From NCBI GenBank assembly GCA_028687425.1, contig JAQUAD010000001.1, positions 62,001 to 126,000 on the forward strand: a stretch of 64,000 bases of DNA, in the 5' to 3' direction. Under the pieces are notes generated by a model. That model searched no databases and was not told the DNA's origin. It saw only the letters and a program-made list of their open reading frames with translations. Below, one piece after another: positions 52,268 through 63,068 of this stretch; the first letter of the stretch is position 1, and each line of letters opens with the position of its first letter. The stretch is from Sideroxydans sp. (GTDB lineage: Bacteria; Pseudomonadota; Gammaproteobacteria; Burkholderiales; Gallionellaceae). Both the position numbers and the translations under genes were made by a program.

Positions 52268-55200
52268 TTAGTCGACGTGTTTGCGCGAATGGCCCGGGAA
52301 GAAATGGCGCACGATGACGAAGAACACCGGCACCAGGAACACGGCGAACAGCGTGGCGGTGAACATGCCGCCGATGACGCCGGTGCCGATGGCATGGCGG
52401 CTTTGCGCGCCCGCGCCGGTGGAGATGGCGAGCGGCAACACACCGGCCATGAAGGCAAACGAGGTCATCAGGATGGGACGGAAGCGCAGCTGGCAGGCAT
52501 GCAACGTGGCGTCGATCAGGCTCATGCCGTCGTCCTGCATCTTGCGCGCGAACTCGATGATCAGGATCGCGTTCTTGGCCGACAGGCCGATGATGGCGAT
52601 CAGGCCGACCTTGAAGTACACGTCGTTCGGCAGGTCGCGCAGGGTCACCGCCAGCAGCGCGCCGAACACGCCCAGCGGCACCGCCAGCATCACCGCGAAC
52701 GGGATGGACCAGCTTTCATACAGCGCGGCCAGACAGAGGAACACCACCACGATGGAGATCGCGAACAGCAGCGAAGATTGCGCACCGGACTGCACTTCCT
52801 CGCGCGCGGTACCCGACCACTCGAAACCGAAACCGGGCGGCAGCTTGGCGGCGATCCGCTCCATCGCCTGCATGGCTTCGCCCGAACTGCGTCCCGGTGC
52901 CGGGCCGCCGGCGATCTTCATCGCGGGCAAGCCGTTGTAACGGTCCAGCTTGGGCGATCCGCTGATCCAGCTCGCTTTGGCGATGGTGGATAGCGGCACC
53001 ATGCCGCCCTGTTTGTTGCGGATGGAGATGTTGAGAATGTCTTCCGGCGTGCGGCGGGTGTCGGCCTCGGCCTGCATCTGCACGCGCAATACGCGGCCCT
53101 GACGCACGAAGTCGTTGATGTACACCGTACCCAGCAGCGATTGCAGGGTCTCGTTCAAGTCGGTGATGGACACGCCCAGCGCCTCGGCCTTGATGCGATC
53201 CACATCGAGGAACAGTTGCGGACCGGCTTCCTGTCCTTCCGGGCGCACGCCGGCCAGCACCGGGTCCTGCATCGCCATGCCGAGCGCCATATTGCGCGCT
53301 TCCAGCAGCTTGTCGCGCCCCAGTCCGCCGCGATCCTGCAGGCGGAAATCGAAACCGCCGGCGGCGGCCAGCTCCGGGATGGGCGGCGGGTTGATGGCGA
53401 AGATCATCGCCTGCTTGATGCGGAACAGCATCATGTTGGCCTTTTGCGTCAGTGCCGTCGCGCCGCTCGCTTGTCCGGGCCGTTCATCCCAGTTCTTCAG
53501 ACGCACGAAGGCGATGGCGGCATTCTGGCCGCGTCCAAAGAAGGAGAAGCCGGCCACGCCGATCACGTGCTCTACCTCATTCAGGCCGAGGTAATACTGC
53601 TCGACCTGGGTCAGCACATCCAGCGTGCGTTCACGGGTCGCGCCGGCCGGCAACTGGATCATACTGACGAAGTAGCCTTGGTCCTCGGAAGGCAGGAAAC
53701 TGCCCGGCAGCTTGTTGAACATCCAGCCCACGGCTACCAGGATGGCGGCATATACCAGCAGGTAGCGCGTGGCCTTGCTCACAATCTTGCCGACCACGCC
53801 GACATAGCGTGCACTCAGTCTGGCAAAGGCATCATGGAACCAGTGCAGCGGGCCGGTCGCGGGTACCAGATCGTCCTTGCCCGGCGTGTGCTTGAGCAGG
53901 GTGGCGCACAGTGCGGGTGTCAGGGTCAGCGCCATCAGTGCCGAGAAGCCCATAGTCAGCACCAGCGTCACCGCGAACTGGCGGTAGATGGCGCCGGTCG
54001 AGCCGGGGAACAGCGACATCGGGATGAACACCGCGGACAGCACCAGCGTGATGGCGATGATGGCGCCGATGATCTGGTCCATCGCCTTGCGCGTGGCTTC
54101 GCGCGGCGGCAGGTTCTCGGTGCTCATGATGCGCTCGACGTTTTCCACCACCACGATGGCGTCGTCCACCACGATGCCGATGGCCAGCACCATGGCGAAC
54201 AGCGTCAGCACGTTGATGGAATAACCGAGCAGGTACAGGCCGACCAGTGCGCCGACCAGTGCCACCGGGATCACGATGGTGGGGATCAGCGTGGCGCGGA
54301 CGTTACCGAGGAACACGAACATCACCAGCACTACCAGCAGCAACGCTTCGGCCAAGCTCTTCACTACTTCCTTGATGGAGATGTCGATGAATTGCGAAGT
54401 ATCGTAAGGTACCAGCCAGTCGACACCCTGCGGGAAGAACTGGGACAGTTCGGTCATGCGTGCTTTCACAGCACGAACAGTGTCCAGCGCGTTGGCGTCC
54501 GGCGTCAGGCGGATGGCGATACCCGCTGCCGGTTGGCCATCGATGCGCGCGGCGGTGGAATAGTCCTGTGCGCCCAGCTCTACCCTTGCGATGTCCTTCA
54601 CGCGCAAGGCCGAGCCGTCGGGGTTGGTGCGCACCACGATGTTGCCGAACTCCTCGGTCGTGGACAGGCGGCTGCGCGTGACGATCACCGCGTTCAGCTC
54701 CTGTCCGGTTGCGGAAGGCAGCTGGCCCAGTTCGCCTACGGCCAGTTCGGCATTCTGCGCGCGCACCGCCCGCGACACGTCGGCCGGCGAAATGCCATAG
54801 GCCTGCAGCTTCTCCGGCTTCAGCCACAAACGCATCGAATATTCGGTACCGAACAGCAGCGCCTCGCCCACGCCCGGCACGCGCTGGATGCTATCCAGCA
54901 CATTGGCGGCGGCGAAGCTGCCCAGCGCCACGTTGTCGTAGCTCTTGTCGGGCGAGATCATGGCCACGATCATCACGTAGTTGCGCGCCGATTTCGCCAC
55001 GCGGATACCCAGCCGGCGCACTTCTTCCGGCAGGCGGATCTCGGCGCGCTTGACGCGGTTCTGCGTTTCAACCGAGGCGAAGTCCAGATTGGTCCCGGTC
55101 TGGAAAGTCAGCGTGATGCTGCCGCGACCCAGCTCGGCGGCGGATTCCATGTACAGCAGGTTCTCGATGCCGTTCATCTCCTGCTCGAGCAGGGCGACCA

Positions 55201-55384
55201 CGGTCTCTTCGATCACCTGCGCCGAGGCGCCGGGATAGGTGACGGTGATGGCCAGCGCGGGCGGCGCGACAGCCGGATATTGCGCCACCGGCAGGCCGCG
55301 CAGGGCCAGTACACCGGCCAGCAGGATGACCAGTGCGATGACCCAGGCGAAGATGGGGCGGTCGATGAAGAAGCGGGCGAGCAT
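52268..55384 (-). CDS. RND (HAE1 family) multidrug efflux permease
   Basis: MLARFFIDRPIFAWVIALVILLAGVLALRGLPVAQYP; GFSALMALTLTPALCATLL. Confidence 0.95.
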   Translation of the reverse strand: MLARFFIDRPIFAWVIALVILLAGVLALRGLPVAQYPAVAPPALAITVTYPGASAQVIEETVVALLEQEMNGIENLLYMESAAELGRGSITLTFQTGTNLDFASVETQNRVKRAEIRLPEEVRRLGIRVAKSARNYVMIVAMISPDKSYDNVALGSFAAANVLDSIQRVPGVGEALLFGTEYSMRLWLKPEKLQAYGISPADVSRAVRAQNAELAVGELGQLPSATGQELNAVIVTRSRLSTTEEFGNIVVRTNPDGSALRVKDIARVELGAQDYSTAARIDGQPAAGIAIRLTPDANALDTVRAVKARMTELSQFFPQGVDWLVPYDTSQFIDISIKEVVKSLAEALLLVVLVMFVFLGNVRATLIPTIVIPVALVGALVGLYLLGYSINVLTLFAMVLAIGIVVDDAIVVVENVERIMSTENLPPREATRKAMDQIIGAIIAITLVLSAVFIPMSLFPGSTGAIYRQFAVTLVLTMGFSALMALTLTPALCATLLKHTPGKDDLVPATGPLHWFHDAFARLSARYVGVVGKIVSKATRYLLVYAAILVAVGWMFNKLPGSFLPSEDQGYFVSMIQLPAGATRERTLDVLTQVEQYYLGLNEVEHVIGVAGFSFFGRGQNAAIAFVRLKNWDERPGQASGATALTQKANMMLFRIKQAMIFAINPPPIPELAAAGGFDFRLQDRGGLGRDKLLEARNMALGMAMQDPVLAGVRPEGQEAGPQLFLDVDRIKAEALGVSITDLNETLQSLLGTVYINDFVRQGRVLRVQMQAEADTRRTPEDILNISIRNKQGGMVPLSTIAKASWISGSPKLDRYNGLPAMKIAGGPAPGRSSGEAMQAMERIAAKLPPGFGFEWSGTAREEVQSGAQSSLLFAISIVVVFLCLAALYESWSIPFAVMLAVPLGVFGALLAVTLRDLPNDVYFKVGLIAIIGLSAKNAILIIEFARKMQDDGMSLIDATLHACQLRFRPILMTSFAFMAGVLPLAISTGAGAQSRHAIGTGVIGGMFTATLFAVFLVPVFFVIVRHFFPGHSRKHVD

Positions 55385-55422
55385 GGCGAGTTAACCCAAG
55401 ATCCGCGAAGCGGCGAACTGTA

Positions 55423-55460
55423 CCCCTCGCCCTCGGGGAGAGGGGGAACGGGGGAGAGGG
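55423..55460. repeat. REP-like G/C-rich imperfect palindrome
   Basis: CCCCTCGCCCTCGGGGAGAGGGGGAACGGGGGAGAGGG in the RND permease/adaptor gap; resembles the element at 59173. Confidence 0.5.
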
Positions 55461-55509
55461 ACGGACATGACTGCCGAATCGTTATGTAAGTGCATCATGG
55501 TCATGTCCG

Positions 55510-56640
55510 TTACTTTGCGGCGGAAAGTTGGTTTTCCAACTTCATGCTGGTGGTAAGCGGAACCGGTTTCACCACCGTGCCGGGACGCGCTTTCTGCAGG
55601 CCGTTGACGATGACCTGGTCACCCGGCTTCAGGCCGGACGAGATGACGAAATCCGTGCCGGCCATGCCGCCGGTGCTGACTGGAAGCGGTGCGACCTTGC
55701 CATCTGCACCGACCACCATCACGAACTGGCCTTGCGGGCCCGATTGCACTGCACGCTGCGGCACGCGTATCGCGTTCTCGGCCATGGCTTCGGGGAAGCG
55801 CAGGCGCACGAACATGCCGGGCAGCAGCTCGCGTTTCGGATTGGGGAATTGCGCACGCAGGGAGATCGAGCCGGTGTTGGCATCGACCGCCAGATCGGTG
55901 AAGAAGATGCGCCCTTTTCTGGGATAGATGCTGCCGTCTTCCAGCATCAGTTCGACGTCGGTCGAATCGGCGCGTTTCAGCACGCCGGTCGCGACGGCCT
56001 GACGCAGGTGCAACAGATCGGCCGCGGATTGCGAGAAGTTCACGTACACCGGGTCGAGTTGTTCGACGGTCGCCAGCAATGTCGCGGTGCTCTTGCTGAC
56101 CAGTGCGCCCTCGGTGACTTCGGTGCGGCCGATGTGGCCGCTGATGGGGGCGGGCACGCCGGCATTGGCGACGTCCTCGTTGGCACGCACCAGGGCGGCG
56201 CGTGTCTGTGCGGCCTTGGCCAGCGTCAGGTCATATTCCTGCTGGCTGATGGCTTTGATATCGAGCAGACGTTTGGCACGGTCCAGATTCTGGTAAGCCA
56301 GCGCGGCATCGGCATTGGCGGCTTCAGCGGTGGCGCGATAGTTGCGCGAATCGATACGGAACAACTGCGTGCCTTCGGTCACTTCGCTGCCTTCCTTGAA
56401 CAGGCGCTGCTCGATCACGCCATCCACCCGGGCGCGTACCTGTGCGGTGCGGAAGGCCTGTACGCGCCCCGGCAGGTCGCGGGTATAGGTGGCGCTGCCG
56501 GGGGCGATGGTGACGACTTCGACTTCGGGCGGCGGCGGCATGGCGCCGGCAGCGGGGGCGCCGGTGTTATTGTCATTACCTCCGCAGGCAGCCAGAGACA
56601 GCGCTAGCAGAACAGGAAGATATTTGGTTGCGGGATTCAT
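55510..56640 (-). CDS. RND efflux periplasmic adaptor (lipoprotein)
   Basis: MNPATKYLPVLLALSLAACGG lipobox; YTRDLPGRVQAFRTAQVRARVDGVIEQRLFKEGSEV. Confidence 0.94.
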   Translation of the reverse strand: MNPATKYLPVLLALSLAACGGNDNNTGAPAAGAMPPPPEVEVVTIAPGSATYTRDLPGRVQAFRTAQVRARVDGVIEQRLFKEGSEVTEGTQLFRIDSRNYRATAEAANADAALAYQNLDRAKRLLDIKAISQQEYDLTLAKAAQTRAALVRANEDVANAGVPAPISGHIGRTEVTEGALVSKSTATLLATVEQLDPVYVNFSQSAADLLHLRQAVATGVLKRADSTDVELMLEDGSIYPRKGRIFFTDLAVDANTGSISLRAQFPNPKRELLPGMFVRLRFPEAMAENAIRVPQRAVQSGPQGQFVMVVGADGKVAPLPVSTGGMAGTDFVISSGLKPGDQVIVNGLQKARPGTVVKPVPLTTSMKLENQLSAAK

Positions 56641-56714
56641 TACGTCCTCGAAAGTTCGGATCGTGGTGCGGGGCGATGAGTTTAGCAAACTCGTGCCGAA
56701 TAACAACCGCGCAC

Positions 56715-57578
56715 TTATGAAGATTTCAATACAAGGGCTTTTTGGTAAAGGGCATTCCTGTTTTGTCCGGTGATCTGCACGGCGAGCTGCACTGCCTGTT
56801 TGAGCGGCAGTTCGTGCAGCAACAATGTGAGTACCCGTTCGGCTTCTGCATCAAGCGCCTCGGTACGCTCAGCTGCGCCCGACACCAAAAGCACGAATTC
56901 GCCGCGCTGGTTGTTGGCATCGCTGTTCAGCCAGTCCAGTGCCACGCCCAGCTTGCAGCGGTGGATGCTCTCGAACAGCTTGGTGATCTCGCGTGCGAAC
57001 ACGATCTCGCGTTCATCGCCGAACACGGCCTGCAGGTCGGCAGTGCATTCCAGGATACGATGCGGCGCTTCATAGAACGCCAGCGTGCAGGTCTGGTTGG
57101 CGAGTGCTTGCAGTGCAGTGCGGCGGGCGGCGGGCTTGTTGGGCAGGAAGCCGTAGAACATGAAATGCGGATTGACCAGGCCGGAGGCGGACAGGGCGGT
57201 GACCACCGCGGCAGCACCGGGGATGGGAATCACCCGCAGGCCGGAATCCTGCACCGCTTGCACCAATACCGCACCGGGGTCGCTCACGGCCGGGGTGCCG
57301 GCATCGGTCACCAGCGCCACGCTCTGTCCCTGCTGTAACAATTCGATGATACGTTCAGCGGAACCGCGTTCGTTGTGCTGGTGTACGGCCAGCAGTTTGG
57401 CATCGCTGATGCCGTGGTGTTGCAGCAGGTGCTTGGTGTTGCGCGTATCTTCGGCGGCGACGACATCCACGCCGCTCAGGACGTCCAGCGCGCGCAGGGA
57501 AATGTCACTCAGATTTCCAATCGGGGTGGCGACTACATATAATGCGTGTTCGATTCTTTGATTGGTCTTGCTATGCAA
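56715..57578 (-). CDS. rsmI: 16S rRNA (cytidine1402-2'-O)-methyltransferase
   Basis: ALYVVATPIGNLSDISLRALDVLSGVDVVAAEDTRNT; VTDAGTPAVSDPG; TTG start inferred. Confidence 0.94.
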   Translation of the reverse strand: MHSKTNQRIEHALYVVATPIGNLSDISLRALDVLSGVDVVAAEDTRNTKHLLQHHGISDAKLLAVHQHNERGSAERIIELLQQGQSVALVTDAGTPAVSDPGAVLVQAVQDSGLRVIPIPGAAAVVTALSASGLVNPHFMFYGFLPNKPAARRTALQALANQTCTLAFYEAPHRILECTADLQAVFGDEREIVFAREITKLFESIHRCKLGVALDWLNSDANNQRGEFVLLVSGAAERTEALDAEAERVLTLLLHELPLKQAVQLAVQITGQNRNALYQKALVLKSS

Positions 57579-58796
57579 ACGAGTATCCCCGGGTTGAAAT
57601 GGTTGCGCGGTCTGTTGATCGCCGCACTATACGTGAGCGTGTTTGGCTGCGCCACTCCGCCCCAAGCCCCAGCCCCTGTAACCGCGCCAGCAGCAACGAC
57701 CGAGAAGCCCGTCGAGGAGCCGCCCGTTGTCGAGACCGGTACTGTCGATCTCGAACAGCCGGTGGTCGAGCCTATCCTGCCCCGACTCGCCGAGGGCGCC
57801 GAGCACCATATCGCATTGATCCTGCCCTTGCGCTCGCCGACATTCGGGCGTGCAGCAGAGGCCGTGCAACTGGGCTTCCTGTCGGCAGCCGAACAGCAGC
57901 CCAATGGATTGCCGGTGCGCATCTATTCCGCCAGCGACGAAAAATATGAGATCGATGCCTTGTATCGTCAGGCGCTGGAACAAGGGGCACTGGCAGTAGC
58001 TGGTCCGCTCACCCGCAATGGCGTCGCCGCGCTGGCAGAGATGCCCGCATTGCCGGTGCCGACATTGGCGCTGAATGTTCTGGATACGGAGCGCACCGAC
58101 CAACTGTACTTCTTCGGCCTGCCACCCGAGCTTGAAGCGCGTCAGGCCGCGGTGTGGGCAGCCAGCAACGGCCTGCTCACCGCTACCGTGGTACGCACCG
58201 ATAGTGCATTGTCCAAACGGCTGGCACAGGCTTTCGAGGAAGAGTGGCAACGCACCGGCGGCGTGCTGTGGCCCGAGATCGTTTACGAAGGCGACCCGAG
58301 CGAGATCCGTTTGCTGGGTGGCGAGGCGGGCAGCATGGTGTTCATGGCGGCAGAGCCGGACAAGGCACGCCTTATCAGACCCTATATCTTTGCCGACATC
58401 CCGGTGTATACCACTTCGCAAGTCTTCACCGGCAACGGCAATAATCTGGTCAATTACGACCTGGGCGAAGTGCGTTTCTATGACATGCCTTGGGTGATAC
58501 AGCCCGATCACCCGGCGGTCATGGTCTATCCGCGCGTGGAGCCGCCCTACACGCTGGACATGGAACGTCTGTATGCGCTGGGCATCGACGCTTACCGCAT
58601 GCTGCAGGTTTTGTATCGCCACAGTATGAGCAATGACCTGCCTCTGGACGGCGTCACCGGCAAGCTGACGCTGGAAGGACATCGGGTCAAGCGCGAAGGA
58701 GTGAAGTCGATCATGCGTAACGGCCAGGGCATGACGCTCGAGGCCGCATTGAGAGGGCCGCAGCCGGTAGAGCCGACTTCCGTCCCGGAAGAGTGA
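57573..58796 (+). CDS. LppC/LpoA-like penicillin-binding protein activator lipoprotein
   Basis: Signal peptide with FGCATPP lipobox, periplasmic-binding-like fold (IALILPLRSPTFGRAAEAVQLGFL), divergent from rsmI and followed by yraN. Confidence 0.82.
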   Translation: MQTSIPGLKWLRGLLIAALYVSVFGCATPPQAPAPVTAPAATTEKPVEEPPVVETGTVDLEQPVVEPILPRLAEGAEHHIALILPLRSPTFGRAAEAVQLGFLSAAEQQPNGLPVRIYSASDEKYEIDALYRQALEQGALAVAGPLTRNGVAALAEMPALPVPTLALNVLDTERTDQLYFFGLPPELEARQAAVWAASNGLLTATVVRTDSALSKRLAQAFEEEWQRTGGVLWPEIVYEGDPSEIRLLGGEAGSMVFMAAEPDKARLIRPYIFADIPVYTTSQVFTGNGNNLVNYDLGEVRFYDMPWVIQPDHPAVMVYPRVEPPYTLDMERLYALGIDAYRMLQVLYRHSMSNDLPLDGVTGKLTLEGHRVKREGVKSIMRNGQGMTLEAALRGPQPVEPTSVPEE

Positions 58797-58800
58797 GCGG

Positions 58801-59145
58801 ATGAAGGCCGGCGCGCAGGCCGAGCAGACAGCTGCGCAGTATCTGCAGCGTCACGGCCTGCAGCTGTTGCAAAGCAACTACCGTTGCCGTTTCGGCGAGA
58901 TCGACCTGATCCTGAAAGATCGCGACACGCTGGTGTTCGCCGAAGTGCGTTTGCGTAGCCGGTCCGAGTTCGGCGGGGCGGCAGCCAGCATAGATGCACG
59001 CAAACAGCACAAGCTCATCCTCGCGGCACAACACTATCTTTCCAGCGTGTCACCTGTGCCACCCTGTCGCTTCGATGCGATCCTGCTCAGTTCGGCAGAA
59101 GGCGGCGAAGGTATCGAGTGGCTCAAGAATGCGTTCCAGCTGTAA
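58801..59145 (+). CDS. yraN: YraN family endonuclease-like protein
   Basis: GAQAEQTAAQYLQRHGLQLLQSNYRCRFGEIDLILKDRDTLVFAEVRLRS. Confidence 0.93.
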   Translation: MKAGAQAEQTAAQYLQRHGLQLLQSNYRCRFGEIDLILKDRDTLVFAEVRLRSRSEFGGAAASIDARKQHKLILAAQHYLSSVSPVPPCRFDAILLSSAEGGEGIEWLKNAFQL

Positions 59146-59172
59146 CCAAACATTCGCGTAGCGATTCGTTTG

Positions 59173-59208
59173 CCCTTTCTCCCTTCGGGGGAAAGTTGGA
59201 TAGGGGGA
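59173..59208. repeat. REP-like imperfect palindrome
   Basis: CCCTTTCTCCCTTCGGGGGAAAGTTGGATAGGGGGA in the yraN-gmhA gap; same layout as the 55423 element. Confidence 0.5.
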
Positions 59209-59301
59209 GTCGGTCATGGCAAGTTTCATCATCGTGGCGGACTCACTTGTCATGACCGATAGGGTAAAATCCAGCCCATCCATCAACGAGAATCCCGATA
59301 A

Positions 59302-59891
<590 letters not shown>

Positions 59892-59892
<1 letters not shown>

Positions 59893-60443
59893 TGCGCAGT
59901 CGCTGGCTGACGCCGCTGTTGTTCGTGCTTGCCCTGCTGCAAGGCTGCGCCCAGCCGCATGGCATCAACGATCCGCAGATCGAACGCCGCAGTGAAGCCG
60001 CCGTGCAGGACGATCGCAATATCGAATACAACGCACGCCAGCAGATCGCTGCCCGATACCGCAGCAACATCCAGGTGAACGTCACCTGCTTCAACCGTTT
60101 CGCACTCATCACCGGACAAGTGCCGGACGATGCCACCAAGCAGGGTGTGGAGCGTATCGTGGGCGGCATCTCGCCGATCAAGGGCATCGCCAACGAACTG
60201 CATGTCGGCGGCCTCAACGATACCGGCCTGCGCCGCAGTGATTCCGGTATCTCTGGCGATGTGCGCACCCGCTTCCTGGAAGACCAGAGTTTCAATCGCG
60301 ACAATATCAAGGTCTACACCGAAGAAGGCGTGGTGTATCTGATGGGTATCGTCACCCGAGCCGAAGCCGATGCCGCTTCCGAGATCGCCGCCACTACGCG
60401 CGGCGTGAAGAAGGTAGTGCGCGTGTTCGAGTACATGAAGTGA
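59892..60443 (+). CDS. BON-domain lipoprotein (YraP/DolP-like)
   Basis: LLQGCAQP lipobox; two BON domains (RYRSNIQVNVTCFNRFALITGQVPD; NIKVYTEEGVVYLMGIV). Confidence 0.88.
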
Positions 60444-60928
60444 TGTATCCCGCTCCCAGTTTCGAAAACAAGTTGTGTACGGCCGACGATCTGGCTGCCA
60501 AGGTCGCTGCATTGCCGCGCCCGCTGGTGTTCACCAACGGCTGTTTCGACGTCCTGCATCGCGGCCATGTCACTTATCTGGCACAGGCACGCGCACTGGG
60601 CGCCTCGCTCATCGTCGGCGTCAACAGCGATGCCTCGGTGAAGCGACAAGGCAAGGGTGATGACCGCCCGATCAACGCTGAGGCCGACCGCATGGCGGTG
60701 CTGGCCGCGCTGGAGTCGGTGAGTCTGGTGGTACAGTTCGACGAGGATACACCGCTCAATCTTATCCTCGCCTGCAAACCGGACAAGCTGGTGAAGGGCG
60801 GCGACTGGACGCCCGACCGCATCGTCGGTGCCAAAGAAGTACAGGGCTGGGGCGGCAGTGTGCACAGCATCCCTTTCCTGCACGAACGATCAACAACTGC
60901 ATTGCTGAAGAAGATACGCGCACTATGA
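60440..60928 (+). CDS. rfaE2: D-glycero-beta-D-manno-heptose 1-phosphate adenylyltransferase
   Basis: VFTNGCFDVLHRGHVTYLAQARALGASLIVGVNSDASVKR nucleotidyltransferase motif. Confidence 0.92.
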   Translation: MMYPAPSFENKLCTADDLAAKVAALPRPLVFTNGCFDVLHRGHVTYLAQARALGASLIVGVNSDASVKRQGKGDDRPINAEADRMAVLAALESVSLVVQFDEDTPLNLILACKPDKLVKGGDWTPDRIVGAKEVQGWGGSVHSIPFLHERSTTALLKKIRAL

Positions 60929-61284
60929 ACGCTACCCCGACCGAGATCGTCCTGCACCAGAAATCCAATTCGCTGGAGATCGCTTTCAGCGATGGCTCAC
61001 GTTTCAACATGCCTGCCGAATTTCTGCGCGTCTATTCACCCTCCGCAGAGGTGCGCGGCCATGGCGTAGGTCAGGAGACCTTGCAGGTCGGCAAGCGCGA
61101 CGTGGTGCTCAAAGGACTGGAGCCCGCAGGCAGCTATGCGCTGAAGCTGGAATTCGACGACGGCCACGACAGCGGTCTCTATGATTGGGACCTGCTGTAT
61201 ACGATGGGCCACAACCAGCAGGTGATGTGGCAGGAATATCTGGACAAGTTGCAGGCAGCGGGCGCATCCCGCGATCCGAAATAG
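60925..61284 (+). CDS. DUF971 domain protein
   Basis: [43 protein letters not shown]; directly upstream of ubiE. Confidence 0.87.
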   Translation: MNATPTEIVLHQKSNSLEIAFSDGSRFNMPAEFLRVYSPSAEVRGHGVGQETLQVGKRDVVLKGLEPAGSYALKLEFDDGHDSGLYDWDLLYTMGHNQQVMWQEYLDKLQAAGASRDPK

Positions 61285-61295
61285 GAGACAGGAAA

Positions 61296-62027
61296 ATGGC
61301 CAAGACACACTTCGGTTTCGAGACCGTGGACGAGAACGAGAAAGCGAAGAAGGTTGCCGGCGTATTCACTTCCGTCGCCAGCAAATACGACATCATGAAC
61401 GACCTCATGTCGGTCGGTCTGCACCGCGTATGGAAGCCGTTCGCGGTCGGCTTGGCAAACGTGCATGAAGGCCAGCGCGTGCTGGACGTGGCAGGCGGCT
61501 CCGGTGACCTGACCAAACTGTTCCTGAAGAAGGTCGGCCGTAGCGGCCAGGTCATCCTGACCGACATCAACAACGCCATGCTGCGCGTCGGTCGCGACCG
61601 CATGATAGACAACGGCACCCCGACACCCACCGCGCAATGCGACGCCGAGAAGCTGCCGTTCCCGGACAACTATTTCGATGCCGTCAGCATCGCCTTCGGC
61701 CTGCGCAACGTCACCCACAAGGAAGCTGCCCTGCGCGAGATGCGCCGCGTGCTCAAACCGGGCGGACGTCTGATCGTGCTGGAGTTCTCCAAGGTCGTGA
61801 AGCCGCTGGAGAAGCTGTATGACCTGTACTCCTTCAAGCTGCTGCCCAAGATGGGCGAGCTCATCGCCAACGATGCCGACAGTTACCGCTACCTCGCCGA
61901 ATCCATCCGCATGCATCCGGGTCAGGAAGAGCTGAAGCAGATGATGGTCGATGCAGGACTGGAGCGCGTCGAATACTTCAATATGACCGGCGGTGTGGTG
62001 GCAGTGCACCGCGGCTACAAGCTGTGA
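61296..62027 (+). CDS. ubiE: Bifunctional demethylmenaquinone/ubiquinone methyltransferase UbiE
   Basis: [44 protein letters not shown]. Confidence 0.96.
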   Translation: MAKTHFGFETVDENEKAKKVAGVFTSVASKYDIMNDLMSVGLHRVWKPFAVGLANVHEGQRVLDVAGGSGDLTKLFLKKVGRSGQVILTDINNAMLRVGRDRMIDNGTPTPTAQCDAEKLPFPDNYFDAVSIAFGLRNVTHKEAALREMRRVLKPGGRLIVLEFSKVVKPLEKLYDLYSFKLLPKMGELIANDADSYRYLAESIRMHPGQEELKQMMVDAGLERVEYFNMTGGVVAVHRGYKL

Positions 62028-62077
62028 CAGCAATAGCCGGGTAGGAAGTCCAAGCAGTACCTCCGCCTTGCATCTAT

Positions 62078-62118
62078 CGTCGACTTCGACGATGATGTGC
62101 ATCACATTTGTAATGCAC
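62078..62118. promoter_or_regulatory. Two inverted repeats upstream of a toxin-antitoxin pair (candidate operator)
   Basis: CGTCGA-CT-TCGACG (62078-62091) and GTGCAT-N10-ATGCAC (62097-62118), 11 nt before the antitoxin ATG. Confidence 0.5.
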
Positions 62119-62128
62119 GAGGTGTCAT

Positions 62129-62395
62129 ATGAAAACCGCCACTATGCCTGCTTTGCGCGTGGAGCCTGAATTGAGGCAAGCCGCTGAAGATATCTTGCGG
62201 CCGGGAGAGACGCTTTCAGCTTTCGTTGAAGATTCGTTGCGTCGCAATGTGGAGTTTCGACGGACGCAGCAGGAATTCATCGCACGCGGTTTGGCTGCGC
62301 GGGATGAGGCGAAGAAATCAGGCGTGTACTTTTCGTCGGAAGAAGTGCTGGCAGAACTGGATGCCATCATTGATGGTGCAAAGGCAAGTAAGTGA
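62129..62395 (+). CDS. Antitoxin, ribbon-helix-helix type
   Basis: ALRVEPELRQAAEDILRPGETLSAFVEDSLRRNVEFRRTQQEFI; coupled to downstream toxin. Confidence 0.83.
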   Translation: MKTATMPALRVEPELRQAAEDILRPGETLSAFVEDSLRRNVEFRRTQQEFIARGLAARDEAKKSGVYFSSEEVLAELDAIIDGAKASK

Positions 62396-62691
62396 GCCAT
62401 AAGGTTCGCTACACTCAGGCTGCCAAAGAAGACCTAAAGCGACTGTTTACCTTCTTGGCCGCAAACGACATTTCAGCCGCGAAGCACGCCCGCGAGACCA
62501 TTGCTGCCAGCATGCAGGTGTTGGAACGATTTCCATTCACTTGTCGCAAGGCGGATAGCGACAATGCATATTTACGCGAATTGATCATTCCGTTTGGAGG
62601 TGCAGGCTATGTTGCGCTGTTCGAGATCGATGACGCTGAAACCGTGACGATCCTTGCCGTTCGCCACCAGCGTGAAGACGATTACCATTAA
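62392..62691 (+). CDS. RelE/ParE-family toxin
   Basis: [23 protein letters not shown]...[30 protein letters not shown] overlap with the antitoxin. Confidence 0.88.
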   Translation: MSHKVRYTQAAKEDLKRLFTFLAANDISAAKHARETIAASMQVLERFPFTCRKADSDNAYLRELIIPFGGAGYVALFEIDDAETVTILAVRHQREDDYH

Positions 62692-62717
62692 CCCGATTCA
62701 TACAACAGGAAATAAAG

Positions 62718-63056
62718 ATGTCTGACTTACCAAACTGCCCCAAATGCAACTCCGAATACACCTACGAAGACGGCGATAACTTCGTCTGTCCCGAGTGCGC
62801 GCACGAGTGGCCCAAAGTGGCTGCCGAGGCAGTCGAAGAAGTGAAGGTGTTCAAGGATGCTTTCGGTACGGTTCTGAACGACGGCGACACCGTCACGGTG
62901 ATCAAGGACCTGAAAATCAAGGGTTCTTCCTCGGTGGTGAAGGTCGGCACCAAGGTGAAGAACATTCGTCTGGTGGATGGCGATCACGACATCGACTGTA
63001 AGATCGACGGCATCGGCGCGATGCAGTTGAAGACCGAGTTCGTGAAGAAGGCCTGA
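62718..63056 (+). CDS. yjdM: YjdM/PhnA family zinc-ribbon protein
   Basis: [81 protein letters not shown]. Confidence 0.95.
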   Translation: MSDLPNCPKCNSEYTYEDGDNFVCPECAHEWPKVAAEAVEEVKVFKDAFGTVLNDGDTVTVIKDLKIKGSSSVVKVGTKVKNIRLVDGDHDIDCKIDGIGAMQLKTEFVKKA

Positions 63057-63068
63057 CGAGGCAAAGGA

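Noticed and set aside
53141-55489. 782-aa antisense ORF opposite the RND permease
   Set aside because: Exact shadow of a well-conserved gene; His/Gln/Arg-rich low-quality composition typical of antisense reading in GC-rich DNA
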